DNA of 64,000 nt. Origin: JAAEPI01 sp964352625. GTDB lineage: Bacteria > Bacteroidota > Bacteroidia > Cytophagales > Cyclobacteriaceae. Below, in pieces: positions 35,860 through 45,055 of the stretch. The notes beneath the pieces are model-generated. The model was not told the origin of the DNA, searched no databases, and saw only the letters and a list, made by a program, of their open reading frames with translations. The stretch covers positions 100,946 to 164,945 of the forward strand of contig CAYGSD010000007.1 in assembly GCA_964352625.1 (NCBI GenBank), read 5' to 3'. Numbering within the stretch: position 1 is the stretch's first letter; every line of letters begins with the position of its first letter. The translations under genes were made by a program, and so were the position numbers.

Positions 35860-37026
35860 TCAAAAAAGTTGACAAAGTGCAGCCTGGGGTTTGCTCCTCT
35901 GATCTCTAAACCCAATAATATACAAATCACCTCCCTCTTTCAATTTGAACTTCTTCAAAATTTGCTCTGGCGAATTGGGGTGATTGCGAGTGATCACATT
36001 TACTCTCGACTCCACTCCGTAAGTTTTGAGTACTTTTTTATCCACTTGTTTTTCAAGGATTGTAAACTGACGACCGGGGAAATTCTCGATTGGTCTTTCT
36101 GATGTATACAAATGGGTACTGACGGCTAGTTTTTTTAGCCCAAACGACTGACCCACAGATTTGAAAGCGCCTGCCTTGAGGATGGAAGAATTAGGAATGA
36201 GTAGCACTTCGTCAACGCTTCCAAATTCTGATTCAGCGAATTGCTCTTCAGAAAAGGTAAAGTCAAAACGCTCTGTTCGCTTTGTAAGATTTATCGTTTT
36301 GATGATCGGTTCATGAGGTTGCTTTTCAAAATCCAATAAGAAAAGAATTTCCTTGCACTCGTTTTTAACACTGACCACATGAATTTCAACAACGTGAGAA
36401 AGCTCAGAAAGTCCCTGTTTCAGATCAATTAACGGCGAAGCTTTGATCAGGACTTTTGCGGCATTTTTCTTGAAGTCATTCAAAAGTTCGTTGACATCCG
36501 GAGTGCAGTCGGCGAATCTGAAAACCTTTTTTGCCTGCTCATCTCGCCGGGCGGGATCAATGAAAAAGAATGTCTTTTCCGGAGATGAAAACTCGGAAAG
36601 AAATTTCTCCGCAGATTGATTTTTGACGTCAATTTTCCTTCCAAGTATTTCAGCGTTCCGGCCAAAGCGATCACACAAATCTGCTCGACTTTCCACATAA
36701 ATGGTCTGCTCAAAATTCTCTGAAAGTGCCAAGCAATCCACGCCCATTCCTCCGGTTAGATCAACCAGAAGTTGCCCCTTGATCAAGCCTGACTTGTAGT
36801 TGGCTGTTTGCTCAGATGAGCATTGCTCAATGGAAAGCGGTGGTGGAAAAGTGAGGTCGAAATTTTCGACCCAGGTTGGCAGTTTTCCTTTGGCCTTTTG
36901 CCGAGACTGAATCTGTTCAGCGAGAAACTTGATTTCACTTTTGAAATCGGAAGGAGGATTTAACAGCAGACGATTGACATCTGCTGCTACATTTTCCTGA
37001 ATGAATTTTTTCTGCTCAGAGGTCAA
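35860..37026 (-). CDS. SAM-dependent methyltransferase with THUMP-like domain
   Basis: The 388-residue protein has a class I Rossmann methyltransferase centre: motif I VDLTGGMGVDCLALS, then YVESRADLCDRFGRN and the catalytic-region FFIDPARRD, which resembles the DPPR/DPAR motif of RNA guanine methylases. A C-terminal THUMP-like domain begins near residue 300 (FPGRQFTILEKQVDKKVLK ... SRVNVITRNHPNSPEQI). The family is widespread in Bacteroidetes without a defined substrate; rRNA or tRNA is a reasonable guess. It overlaps asd by 4 bp. Confidence 0.88.
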   Translation of the reverse strand: MTSEQKKFIQENVAADVNRLLLNPPSDFKSEIKFLAEQIQSRQKAKGKLPTWVENFDLTFPPPLSIEQCSSEQTANYKSGLIKGQLLVDLTGGMGVDCLALSENFEQTIYVESRADLCDRFGRNAEILGRKIDVKNQSAEKFLSEFSSPEKTFFFIDPARRDEQAKKVFRFADCTPDVNELLNDFKKNAAKVLIKASPLIDLKQGLSELSHVVEIHVVSVKNECKEILFLLDFEKQPHEPIIKTINLTKRTERFDFTFSEEQFAESEFGSVDEVLLIPNSSILKAGAFKSVGQSFGLKKLAVSTHLYTSERPIENFPGRQFTILEKQVDKKVLKTYGVESRVNVITRNHPNSPEQILKKFKLKEGGDLYIIGFRDQRSKPQAALCQLF

Positions 37027-38018
37027 GACACCAGGCTATGTGCCAGCATGTACTCGGCTATTTGCACGGCGTTTGTTGCCGCACCTTTGCGCAGGTTGTC
37101 CGCCACGATCCACAGGTTCAGCGTGTTGGGTTGAGATTCGTCCCTGCGAATCCTGCCCACGAATACCTCGTCTTTTCCATGTGCATTGAGTGGCATTGGG
37201 TACACGTTGTTTTTTGGATCATCCTGCACCACACAACCGGGCATATTGGCGATCATATTCTTTACTGAATCCAGGTCAAAGTCATTTTCAAACTCCACAT
37301 TCACTGACTCTGAATGACCACCCTCCACCGGAAGTCGCACGCAAGTGGCGGTCACCTGTATAGCATCATCCCGAAGGATTTTCTTGGTCTCCTTCACCAT
37401 TTTCATTTCCTCCTTGGTGTACAGGTTGTCCTGAAACACGTCAATGTGAGGAAGTACATTTTTGTAAATCTTGTGAGGATACACCATACGATCACTAGAG
37501 CCGGTCGCGGCTTCATCGGCCAATTGGTTCACGGCATCTTTCCCTGTACCAGTCACCGACTGATAGGTAGAAACGACTATTCGCTTGATCTTATACGCCT
37601 TATGAAGCGGCGCTAATGCTAGCACCATTTGAATGGTGGAGCAATTGGGATTGGCAATAATTCGATCTTCCTCCTCAATCGCATCGCCATTGATTTCAGG
37701 AACGACGAGTCGTTTTGTAGGGTCCATTCTCCACGCTGAAGAATTGTCGATCACGATGCTGCCTACTGCTGCAAATTTTGGAGCGAAATCCAGGGACACA
37801 CCACCTCCTGCCGAGAAAAGTGCCACATCCGGTTTCATCGCAATTGCGTCTTCCATGCTCACGATTGGGAACTGTTTACCCTTGAATGAAATCTGTTTAC
37901 CAATTGATCTTTCCGAAGCGACCGGAATCAACTCTTCAAGAGGGAAATTTCTTTCTTCAAGGACTCGGAGCATTTCCTGCCCAACCAGTCCTGTAGCACC
38001 TACTAACGCAAGCTTCAT
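37023..38018 (-). CDS. asd: Aspartate-semialdehyde dehydrogenase
   Basis: The 331-residue enzyme starts LALVGATGLVGQEML with the NADP-binding GxTGxVG pattern. The nucleophilic Cys lies in IIANPNCSTIQM, a Gln follows in YQSVTGTG, and VRLPVEGGHSESVNVEF supplies the substrate-binding Arg and the catalytic His. The length suits the Gram-positive/Bacteroidetes type. It reduces aspartyl phosphate towards Lys, Thr, Met and diaminopimelate. It is upstream of and overlaps the methyltransferase gene by 4 bp. Confidence 0.96.
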   Translation of the reverse strand: MKLALVGATGLVGQEMLRVLEERNFPLEELIPVASERSIGKQISFKGKQFPIVSMEDAIAMKPDVALFSAGGGVSLDFAPKFAAVGSIVIDNSSAWRMDPTKRLVVPEINGDAIEEEDRIIANPNCSTIQMVLALAPLHKAYKIKRIVVSTYQSVTGTGKDAVNQLADEAATGSSDRMVYPHKIYKNVLPHIDVFQDNLYTKEEMKMVKETKKILRDDAIQVTATCVRLPVEGGHSESVNVEFENDFDLDSVKNMIANMPGCVVQDDPKNNVYPMPLNAHGKDEVFVGRIRRDESQPNTLNLWIVADNLRKGAATNAVQIAEYMLAHSLVS

Positions 38019-38088
38019 GATTTACTAATCTAAATTTTGATAAAATTGGAAGGCAAAACTAGTACATTAGACAGAAGAATATTGATTC

Positions 38089-40659
38089 ATGCGACGATCC
38101 TTCACTGTACTCCTCATTTCCTTATTGATCCATCAAGTAACCGCGCAATTCGTTGACGATTTCTCAGATGGCGACTTCACGAACAATCCAGTTTGGGCTG
38201 GGCAAACCGATAGATTCTCTGTAGAGAGTGGTGAATTAAGATTGACGGCTCCAGCGGCTGATGACGAATCTTACCTTACTACAGCTTCCAATGGACTAGA
38301 TAACGGAACTTGGGAGTTTCTTGCCCGCACTGGATTTGCAACATCGGGAACCAGCTTAATAAAGGTGTACTTGATGTCTACCAATTCTAATTTGCTTGGT
38401 CCTACAAATGGCTATTTCGTGATGATTGGTGACTCTCCTGATGAGGTGAGTTTATACCGACAGGATGGAATCAGCACGACCAAAATTATAGACGGAGTTG
38501 ACAAGTCGCTTGATCCTGGAAACGTGACTGTAAGGGTAAGAGTAACACGCGATGACATAGGAAACTGGGAACTACAAAGAGATGCATCAGGAGGCTCCTC
38601 TTTTACTAGTGAAGGAACTGCACTTGACAATACGTACACTATGACCGGAAATTTTGGGGTGAGATGTCAATACATCGCTTCCAGATCTACACTTTTCTTT
38701 TTTGATGATTTTAGTATCACAGGAACACCAATACTCGACACCTCCCCCCCCACCATTTCCTCAGTGGATGTCATTTCTCAAACGACTATAGACGTGACGT
38801 TCTCGGAAAATGTGGATCAAACCACAGCAGAAACGATTGGGAACTACTCCATCGATGGAGGCATTGTTGTGAATACAGCCACATTGGATGGCACCAATTC
38901 TTCACTTGTTCATCTGACCACTTCAGCCCTTACCAATGGAGCCACCCAAACCCTGACCGTCTCAGGAGTGGAGGATGAAGCTGGCAATGCGATTGCGTCT
39001 GAGCAGGCACAGTTTCAATATTTAGTTTTTTCTGAAGCGTCTTTTCGGGATGTTCAGATCAATGAGTTCTTGGCCGATCCAACTCCTCGTATAGGGTTAC
39101 CTGAGTCCGATTTTGTAGAGCTCTATAACCCAACAACTGCATTCTTCAATTTGCAAGGATGGAGGATAGCTGATGCCTCCGGCAGTACAGGGCCAATGGC
39201 TTCATTCGTACTGCATCCAGGAGCCTATGTTATTATTTGTGATGAGGATGACGTAGAAGAATTCGAATCCTTCGGTCCTACCATTGGCGTTTCCTCTTTT
39301 CCAAACTTCAACTCAACTAGCGCCGATGCAGTCATTGCAATGGACGATGCTTCAGCAATAATCGACCAAGTAAACTACTCTAGCTCCGCAGTAGCCCCTG
39401 ATGGCATCTCAAACGAACAGGTCAACCCGGATTTGATCTGCTCTGGCGACTTCAACTTCAAACCTTCTGAGGCTGCCATTGGCGGGACGCCTGGAGCGGA
39501 AAATTCAGTCTTGATGATTGTGCGGGATGGGTTCGCACCTGAGCTGGTGCTAGGTCGAGCGCTGACAGCTGATTCTGTCCGATTGGACTTTGATGAATTC
39601 CTAAATGCCGCCTCGGTGGATTTAGAAGATTTTTCCATTTCACCCTCAGTTTCAATTACCAACATTTTCCTACTAGACGAATACCCCGAATCAGTCTTTT
39701 TAAAGCTTGGTGAAAACATCACTGAAAACACAGCCTATACCGCCACTGCATCGGGCATTTCCGACTGTTCAGGTAACTCAACGACGGGCACAAGCATTGA
39801 TTTTCTTCTTGGTATCAGCCCTGAGGATGACGACATTCTGTTGTCGGAAATTCTGTTCAATCCTGTTTCTGGCGCATTTGATTTTGTGGAAATCTACAAT
39901 CCTTCCTCTACCGAGAATTTTGAGCTTCGAGGATGGAAACTGGCTAGACTCGTTGCTGGAGAAATCGATGATCCCACTCCATTCGCGGAAGATGGTCTCA
40001 TTCTAAAGCCAGGAGGATTTCTATTCTTCTCAGAAGAACTTCCTACGACCGGAAATTTTATTCAAATCAGCACATACGTAAAACTTCAAGTCCCATCCTA
40101 CAACGACGATGCAGGTACGGTTCTCTTGCTGAACGCAGACGATGAAATCGTGCAGCAATTCGACTACTTGGATGACTATCACTACGCCTTGCTGGAAGAT
40201 GAAGAAGGCGTGTCGCTTGAGCGTGTTTCTTATACCGCCGAAGTAAACGACCCCAACAACTGGCGGTCTGCAGCGAGCACGGCAGGATATCAAACACCAG
40301 GTGGACTAAACTCCCAGTCCATTACCCAAACCGAAAACCTGGGACAATTGACGATAGAACCCAAAGTCTTCCTGCCCGGCAACTCCGGCTCTGGCCGAGA
40401 CTTTACCACCATCAATTACCGATTCAACCAGCCGGGCCAATTTGCTAATGTCATGGTGTATGACCAAAGCGGCCGACCTGTGAAGGAGCTGGCCAATGGT
40501 GCCTCACTGTCCACTTCCGGTTTCATCCGCTGGGATGGTGAAACCGACCGTGGCGGCATGGCACGAATGGGCTACTACGTGGTGGTGTTCGAGGTGTATA
40601 ACGGCAATGGTAAAACCAATACGCTGAAAGAGACTGTAGTGGTGGGGAGGGATTTTTAA
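38089..40659 (+). CDS. Secreted lamin-tail domain protein with Ig-like and FlgD-like ends
   Basis: An 856-residue secreted protein. After the signal peptide (to QVTAQ) comes a concanavalin-like segment (about 22-210), a SbsA/Big_5 Ig-like domain (about 218-315, PPTISSVDVISQTTIDVTFSENV), two lamin-tail domains (about 320-440 with INEFLADPTP and VELYNP, and 580-690 with LLSEILFNPVSGAFDFVEIYNP), and a C-terminal FlgD-like Ig module ending KETVVVGRDF. Such modules occur in large surface or nuclease-associated proteins of Bacteroidetes. The enzyme domain found in some relatives is absent. Confidence 0.9.
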   Translation: MRRSFTVLLISLLIHQVTAQFVDDFSDGDFTNNPVWAGQTDRFSVESGELRLTAPAADDESYLTTASNGLDNGTWEFLARTGFATSGTSLIKVYLMSTNSNLLGPTNGYFVMIGDSPDEVSLYRQDGISTTKIIDGVDKSLDPGNVTVRVRVTRDDIGNWELQRDASGGSSFTSEGTALDNTYTMTGNFGVRCQYIASRSTLFFFDDFSITGTPILDTSPPTISSVDVISQTTIDVTFSENVDQTTAETIGNYSIDGGIVVNTATLDGTNSSLVHLTTSALTNGATQTLTVSGVEDEAGNAIASEQAQFQYLVFSEASFRDVQINEFLADPTPRIGLPESDFVELYNPTTAFFNLQGWRIADASGSTGPMASFVLHPGAYVIICDEDDVEEFESFGPTIGVSSFPNFNSTSADAVIAMDDASAIIDQVNYSSSAVAPDGISNEQVNPDLICSGDFNFKPSEAAIGGTPGAENSVLMIVRDGFAPELVLGRALTADSVRLDFDEFLNAASVDLEDFSISPSVSITNIFLLDEYPESVFLKLGENITENTAYTATASGISDCSGNSTTGTSIDFLLGISPEDDDILLSEILFNPVSGAFDFVEIYNPSSTENFELRGWKLARLVAGEIDDPTPFAEDGLILKPGGFLFFSEELPTTGNFIQISTYVKLQVPSYNDDAGTVLLLNADDEIVQQFDYLDDYHYALLEDEEGVSLERVSYTAEVNDPNNWRSAASTAGYQTPGGLNSQSITQTENLGQLTIEPKVFLPGNSGSGRDFTTINYRFNQPGQFANVMVYDQSGRPVKELANGASLSTSGFIRWDGETDRGGMARMGYYVVVFEVYNGNGKTNTLKETVVVGRDF

Positions 40660-41010
40660 AGGTTTGGCAGATTCCTGCCTGACGGCAAGGCAGTATTCCG
40701 GCATCTCATAAAGCAGCCAATTACAAATTGGGTGGACATGATAAAGCGTAGTTATAAACTATGCCAAGGGTGGGGAGAAACATCAATAAGACTGAAAGGT
40801 ACGAGCTACAAGCTCGCCACCAGCCAGGGGTTTGCTTGGCTTATGCGGCGTACGAGTCGGTTTCTATTTTCAAGATTGCTTCGCCACGTTCGCATTGACG
40901 GTGGTTCAAACTACCCTGAACTCTCAACCCAGCCCCGATAGAAGCGGCACGCAGTACAGCGGATAGCGGGAGTACAATCCATATATAGCCAGAAGTGTCG
41001 CTCCAAAAAA
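40660..41010. repeat. Repeat-bearing gap with a REP-like element at 40671-40710
   Basis: At 40671-40710 the inverse of the 35786 element occurs: read on the minus strand it gives TGAGATGCCGGAATA then arms CTGCCT and AGGCAG. Further right, GCCCCGATAGAAGCGG and AGCGGATAGCGGGAG (about 40930-40970) form a second repeat-like block. A 69-residue plus-strand ORF at 40732-40941 has no supporting features. No gene is called in this 351-bp stretch. Confidence 0.6.
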
Positions 41011-43737
41011 CTACTCTCCTGTGCTTCTGAAGCTCCTGATGGTGTAGCTCATAGAGACCATGTAGTACTGACGAAGGACGAGTGACTGTCGCTCCTCAAA
41101 ATAATTGGCCGTTACATTTTGGGTAATGCTCTGGTTTTGTCGCAAAATGTCGAAGACGGTAAACGTCAATTCGCCTGCACTGTTCTTCAGGAATTTTTTC
41201 GCAACACTGGCATTCCAAAGGGCATACTTGGTATTGAAGTTATCAGAGATACCATCGTAGTACTGATAGTTCATATCACTTCTGAGTATCACATTTGCAG
41301 GAAGTGTGAGGTTCATGCTTCCTCCGATGGTGTGCGTCAGGAACTTGGAATTCCGCCGCTCCTGCACGGAGTTTTCCACCTGATTGGTGTTCCAGGCATA
41401 AAACACGTTGAAATCCACCTTCTCCGAAATGTTACTCGCGATTGTGAGTCGGGAATTGAAATTGTACGTTTCCGAAATGTTTTCTTCACCGTTCACAATA
41501 CCCGGATTCTTCACATAACTCACGCCTGCATTGGCGCTCACATTTAGTTTGAGCTTTTCCAACACAAAACTGTAGGTGGTGGTATTTCGGGCATTCCAGT
41601 AACCATCCAGGTTCACAGGCGTGGCGATCTGACCACCTTGAGGCAAGACCACTCCTCCAGCAACGGTACTGTCTGCACTCGCCGTGTAGGTCGCGTTGGT
41701 GATGTAGTTATTGGTCTGGGTGAGAATGGTAAAGTTGGAAATGGAGGTGTTCTTTTTCACATTGTTTTTCCCAATTCGAACGAAGAACGAATGAGAATAA
41801 CTTTGATCAAGGTCTTGATTACCAACCGAAAGGAAAAGGGGATTGCTGTTGTCCACCACCTCTTGCAACTGTGCAGCAGACGGAAGACCGGTTTGAGTGT
41901 TGTACCTCAGGAACACTTCCACCGTTTCGGTGATGGGGATTCTCCCAAAGAAGGAAGGTAAAATAGCCTGAAAATTTGAAGTGTTTGTTCCTAAACCGGA
42001 GTTGAATTCTCTGTTTTGAAGCTCCGTGCTTTGATAGGACAATCGCGCCGTGAAGAAGTTTGCAAAGCTCCGTTTGTTGAAACTCAACGTCGGCTGATGT
42101 GTGGTGGCTATACTTTCGAAATTGCTTGAGAGGCCATTTGCAAAGGTCCTATTGGCAGGATCGGTAGTTTCAAATTCGAAGGCGGTGGTTTCGCGACTTC
42201 TGTCTTGCCTTCTCACCTGGTAGCTGAACTGCACCTGAGAGCTGGTACCCACAGGCTCAGCATAGCTCGGCTCCACGCTCCAATTGGTATTCATTACGGT
42301 GTTTTGATACACCGTGGTGGAGTCAGAAAGCAAGTTCTCAAGGGTATTGTCACCGTCCTGATCAAAGACGTCAAAGTCCATGTCTACAGAGAAAGTTCTC
42401 CCTGTTTTTCCTTTGAATTTGTGAGTATAAATAAGGTTGTTCTGCGAGTTATAGCCTTGAGTTAGTGTCGAGAAATTGTTAGTGGTTTGATTGATTGTCG
42501 CTCCTTCGTTAGTGGTGATTCCCTCCGTGAAGTCAGAGGATTCATTCTCCTGAAAGGTAAAGGATGGAATAAACAAAAGGCTATTGCTTTCGTCCATCTG
42601 ATACTCAGTGCGCAGGTTCAATCTGTGATTTTCATTAACAGATTTGGATGTGTTTTCTTCGTCATACTCTTGAGTAGTGCTACCAATAAATAACTCTCTC
42701 TGGGTTGTATTACGATTGTCGATTTCACCTCGATCGTAGAAGTAGCTTGACTCCACCTGCCACTTGTCCTTTTTCGAGTTGGAGTAGTTCACGCCGTAGG
42801 AATTGGTGGTGGTAATCCCAGAAGGGGTGCTCTGCTGCCCTCCAAAAAATCGTCCGCCTCCTCTACCTCCACCTTGTGCTCCTGTAATGTCGGAAGCTGA
42901 AAATTCTGTTTTGTTGATGTTGTTGGATAGTCCCAGAAATGTTAACTGTCTGTTTTTCTTGAAGCTGTTCACATTTCCCTCCAAAAGATACCTATTATCA
43001 GTCCCCGTGCCGGCGGTAAATTTTCCGAATTCGCCTTGTCTCTTGCCCTCCTTCGTCACCACATTCATAGTTTTGACTGTGTTGCCATCATCAAATCCCG
43101 TCTGGCGAGCACTTTCACTCTTTTGATCATACACTTCCACCTCGTTCACAACTTCAGCAGGCAGAGTATTCAGGGCAAGCAGTGGATCCTGTCCGAAAAA
43201 GCGCTTACCATCTACCAGCACTTGATTGATGGTTTCACCATTTGACTCTACGCCATTTTCCGTGATGACCATGCCTGGTAATTTCCTTACCAAGTCAGCA
43301 GCCGTGGCATCTGCGTTAGTTTTGAAAGAATCCGCTCGGTAGACGGTGGTGTCTCCCTTTTGCTTGACCGCCTGCTCCGCTTCTACGACCACCTCATCTA
43401 ACTGTTTCACATCAGGCGCCATGGTTATAGTTGCCATCTGAGCAGATTGGGTAATACGCAGTACTTGTTGGTAGGTCTTATAGCCTATGCTTCGAATTTC
43501 TAATTTGTAGAATGCTCTGGGCATATTCTTAACAATGAAGTTGCCTTCTACGTCGGTTGTCCCAAACTTCGAATCCAAGGAATCTCTCACATTGATGAAG
43601 TAAACGGTAGCTCCAATCACGGCTTCACCGGTCTTAGAATCAACCACACTACCCGTGACTGTAATGTCTTCCTGTGCCATAGCATTTACTCCTAGAAAAA
43701 GACACACTGCTACCACTAAGCTTCGAAAATTGCTCAT
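41011..43737 (-). CDS. Outer-membrane receptor-like barrel with carboxypeptidase-type N-domain
   Basis: A 908-residue protein: signal peptide (to AMAQ), a CarboxypepD_reg-like domain (about 25-110, VTGSVVDSKTGEAVIGATVYF), a TonB-type plug (about 115-220, AADLVRKLPGMVI and INQVLVDGKRFFGQDPL) and an OMP_b-brl_3 barrel to the end. A Gly-rich insert, GGGRGGGRFFGG, lies near residue 290 on a loop. The architecture is SusC/TonB-receptor-like without a SusD gene nearby. Substrate unknown. A Spy-like periplasmic gene lies 17 bp upstream and is probably cotranscribed. Confidence 0.9.
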   Translation of the reverse strand: MSNFRSLVVAVCLFLGVNAMAQEDITVTGSVVDSKTGEAVIGATVYFINVRDSLDSKFGTTDVEGNFIVKNMPRAFYKLEIRSIGYKTYQQVLRITQSAQMATITMAPDVKQLDEVVVEAEQAVKQKGDTTVYRADSFKTNADATAADLVRKLPGMVITENGVESNGETINQVLVDGKRFFGQDPLLALNTLPAEVVNEVEVYDQKSESARQTGFDDGNTVKTMNVVTKEGKRQGEFGKFTAGTGTDNRYLLEGNVNSFKKNRQLTFLGLSNNINKTEFSASDITGAQGGGRGGGRFFGGQQSTPSGITTTNSYGVNYSNSKKDKWQVESSYFYDRGEIDNRNTTQRELFIGSTTQEYDEENTSKSVNENHRLNLRTEYQMDESNSLLFIPSFTFQENESSDFTEGITTNEGATINQTTNNFSTLTQGYNSQNNLIYTHKFKGKTGRTFSVDMDFDVFDQDGDNTLENLLSDSTTVYQNTVMNTNWSVEPSYAEPVGTSSQVQFSYQVRRQDRSRETTAFEFETTDPANRTFANGLSSNFESIATTHQPTLSFNKRSFANFFTARLSYQSTELQNREFNSGLGTNTSNFQAILPSFFGRIPITETVEVFLRYNTQTGLPSAAQLQEVVDNSNPLFLSVGNQDLDQSYSHSFFVRIGKNNVKKNTSISNFTILTQTNNYITNATYTASADSTVAGGVVLPQGGQIATPVNLDGYWNARNTTTYSFVLEKLKLNVSANAGVSYVKNPGIVNGEENISETYNFNSRLTIASNISEKVDFNVFYAWNTNQVENSVQERRNSKFLTHTIGGSMNLTLPANVILRSDMNYQYYDGISDNFNTKYALWNASVAKKFLKNSAGELTFTVFDILRQNQSITQNVTANYFEERQSLVLRQYYMVSMSYTIRSFRSTGE

Positions 43738-43754
43738 AAAGTTTCCGCTAGATA

Positions 43755-44117
43755 TTAATTGTTTGACTGTGACTTGGGCTTACCTTCTTCGACAATGGCC
43801 AGATACACGGCATACTGCTTGTCATTTAGCACATCCTTGATAAGCAGGTTTCTCTCTTCCCCAAGTTCCTCCATTTTCTCCCGCAAGCCGCTAAAGTTGC
43901 CGGTGCTTCTGGCTTCCTGAAAAGTCTCCGTCATTGTGACGCCATATTCATCAAAGATTCCATTGATCAATTCCTTCTGGAGCGGCGAAAGATTCTCTAC
44001 TTTCTTGTACACGGTTTCCTTTTGCCGTTGTAGCATTTCCTTGAGGTCGAAACCACGCTGAGCCATAACGAGGTGCCCAGCCGTGACTAATAAAATGAGG
44101 AGTAAAGCCTTTTTCAT
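43755..44117 (-). CDS. Small periplasmic Spy-like helical protein
   Basis: From ATG 44117 the 120-residue precursor has a signal peptide (MKKALLLILLVTAGHLVMAQ) and a helical mature part with many charged residues (KEMLQRQKETVYKKVENLSPLQKELINGIFDEYG). The LSPLQKELI segment and the regular helical pattern resemble Spy/CpxP (LTxxQ) chaperone-type proteins. It immediately precedes the receptor-like barrel gene, which may indicate help in barrel assembly or metal sensing; this is inference. Confidence 0.75.
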   Translation of the reverse strand: MKKALLLILLVTAGHLVMAQRGFDLKEMLQRQKETVYKKVENLSPLQKELINGIFDEYGVTMTETFQEARSTGNFSGLREKMEELGEERNLLIKDVLNDKQYAVYLAIVEEGKPKSQSNN

Positions 44118-44401
44118 AATCAATAGATTTATGCCATTACGAAACGCCGCGAATATCGTTTGATTAACCTGATTTTTATGCTAAAAAGTTTCAATCAGTC
44201 GAATTAATCCATGAACCATTAAAAAATGAGGATGGGTGTAAACTTCAATATCGTAAGGCTCAAATAATTTGAGACCTATCAGCAGGACATCTACTTGTCT
44301 CAAATCATAATGTGAGGCGATAGAGGTATCTGAGCATTCTACTTTGGCATCATCAAACACTCAAAATGAGTGTTGAGTTTAACTTTAATAATGATAATAA
44401 G
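44118..44401. promoter_or_regulatory. Divergent control region with two small inverted repeats
   Basis: CTCAAATAATTTGAG at 44259-44273 is a perfect palindrome, and AACACTCA-AAA-TGAGTGTT at 44356-44374 is a perfect 8-bp stem. TAACTTTA at 44380-44387 is a -7-like element for the gene at 44402. Nothing else is recognised in these 284 bp. Confidence 0.5.
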
Positions 44402-44989
44402 ATGAAAAAAGTAATGATTCTAATGGCCCTAGTAAGTCTTGCATTCAGTGCGCCTGCTAAGGAAAAAGTAAAAATCGACGCGCTGAACTCAGTGGAACTA
44501 ACATACGACGAGTTTAAAGCCTATGATGTCAGGATTTCTAATTCTTCCGGAAAACCAATCGACGTTTCAGTTTTGGATCCCAGGACTAAAAAACAACTTC
44601 AGGGATTTGGTTTAGGTCCCATGGGAAATGTTGTGATTTCAGTTGGGGAGGGTCAAATTCTGAAGCTAAAAAACAACACTGTAAAGGATGTTAGTCTAAG
44701 TATTACCTTCATTGAGAGAAAGGTGAAGGAGGAAAAGAAGAGCGCAAAGGAACGGGTAAATTTCACTCTTCACAACTCATCTCTAAAGTCTATCCCGTTA
44801 ATAATTCCAGGAGTGATGAATCCTAATCTTTCTCCAATTTCTAATAGTGGTGTGGCTTTGGAGATTGGTCAAGAGATTTATTTTAAAAACAAAGGCAAGA
44901 AAACCTTGCTATTGGTTGTCGATGAAAAAATTCAGAATGGCAGCAAAATCGATGTGGCTCAATTGATCAAAGAGTTGAATAAAGATTAA
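44402..44989 (+). CDS. Secreted protein of unknown function
   Basis: ATG 44402 begins a signal peptide (KKVMILMALVSLAFSAPA), preferred to the in-frame ATG at 44366, which would add 12 polar residues and precede the -7-like element. The 195-residue precursor appears to have two similar beta-rich halves (about 30-105 and 115-190), each with an N-S-S-x-K-x-I pattern followed by a glycine-rich turn and a charged strand. I recognise no family. It ends at a hairpin terminator and lies just upstream of the AraC gene. Confidence 0.7.
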   Translation: MKKVMILMALVSLAFSAPAKEKVKIDALNSVELTYDEFKAYDVRISNSSGKPIDVSVLDPRTKKQLQGFGLGPMGNVVISVGEGQILKLKNNTVKDVSLSITFIERKVKEEKKSAKERVNFTLHNSSLKSIPLIIPGVMNPNLSPISNSGVALEIGQEIYFKNKGKKTLLLVVDEKIQNGSKIDVAQLIKELNKD

Positions 44990-45006
44990 TCATAATGATA
45001 ACTCGC

Positions 45007-45041
45007 AAAAGAAGGCTGCTATTAAGTAGCTTTCTTTTGTT
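45007..45041 (+). terminator. Intrinsic terminator
   Basis: AAAAGAAGGCTGCT pairs with AGTAGCTTTCTTTT (two G-T pairs) around a 4-nt loop, followed by a T-rich run. It ends the secreted-protein gene and lies 15 bp before the AraC start. Confidence 0.8.
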
Positions 45042-45055
45042 TTACATTTTCACAC

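Noticed and set aside
40732..40941. 69-residue ORF between the lamin-tail and receptor genes
   Set aside because: Falls in repeat-derived sequence, no recognisable features.
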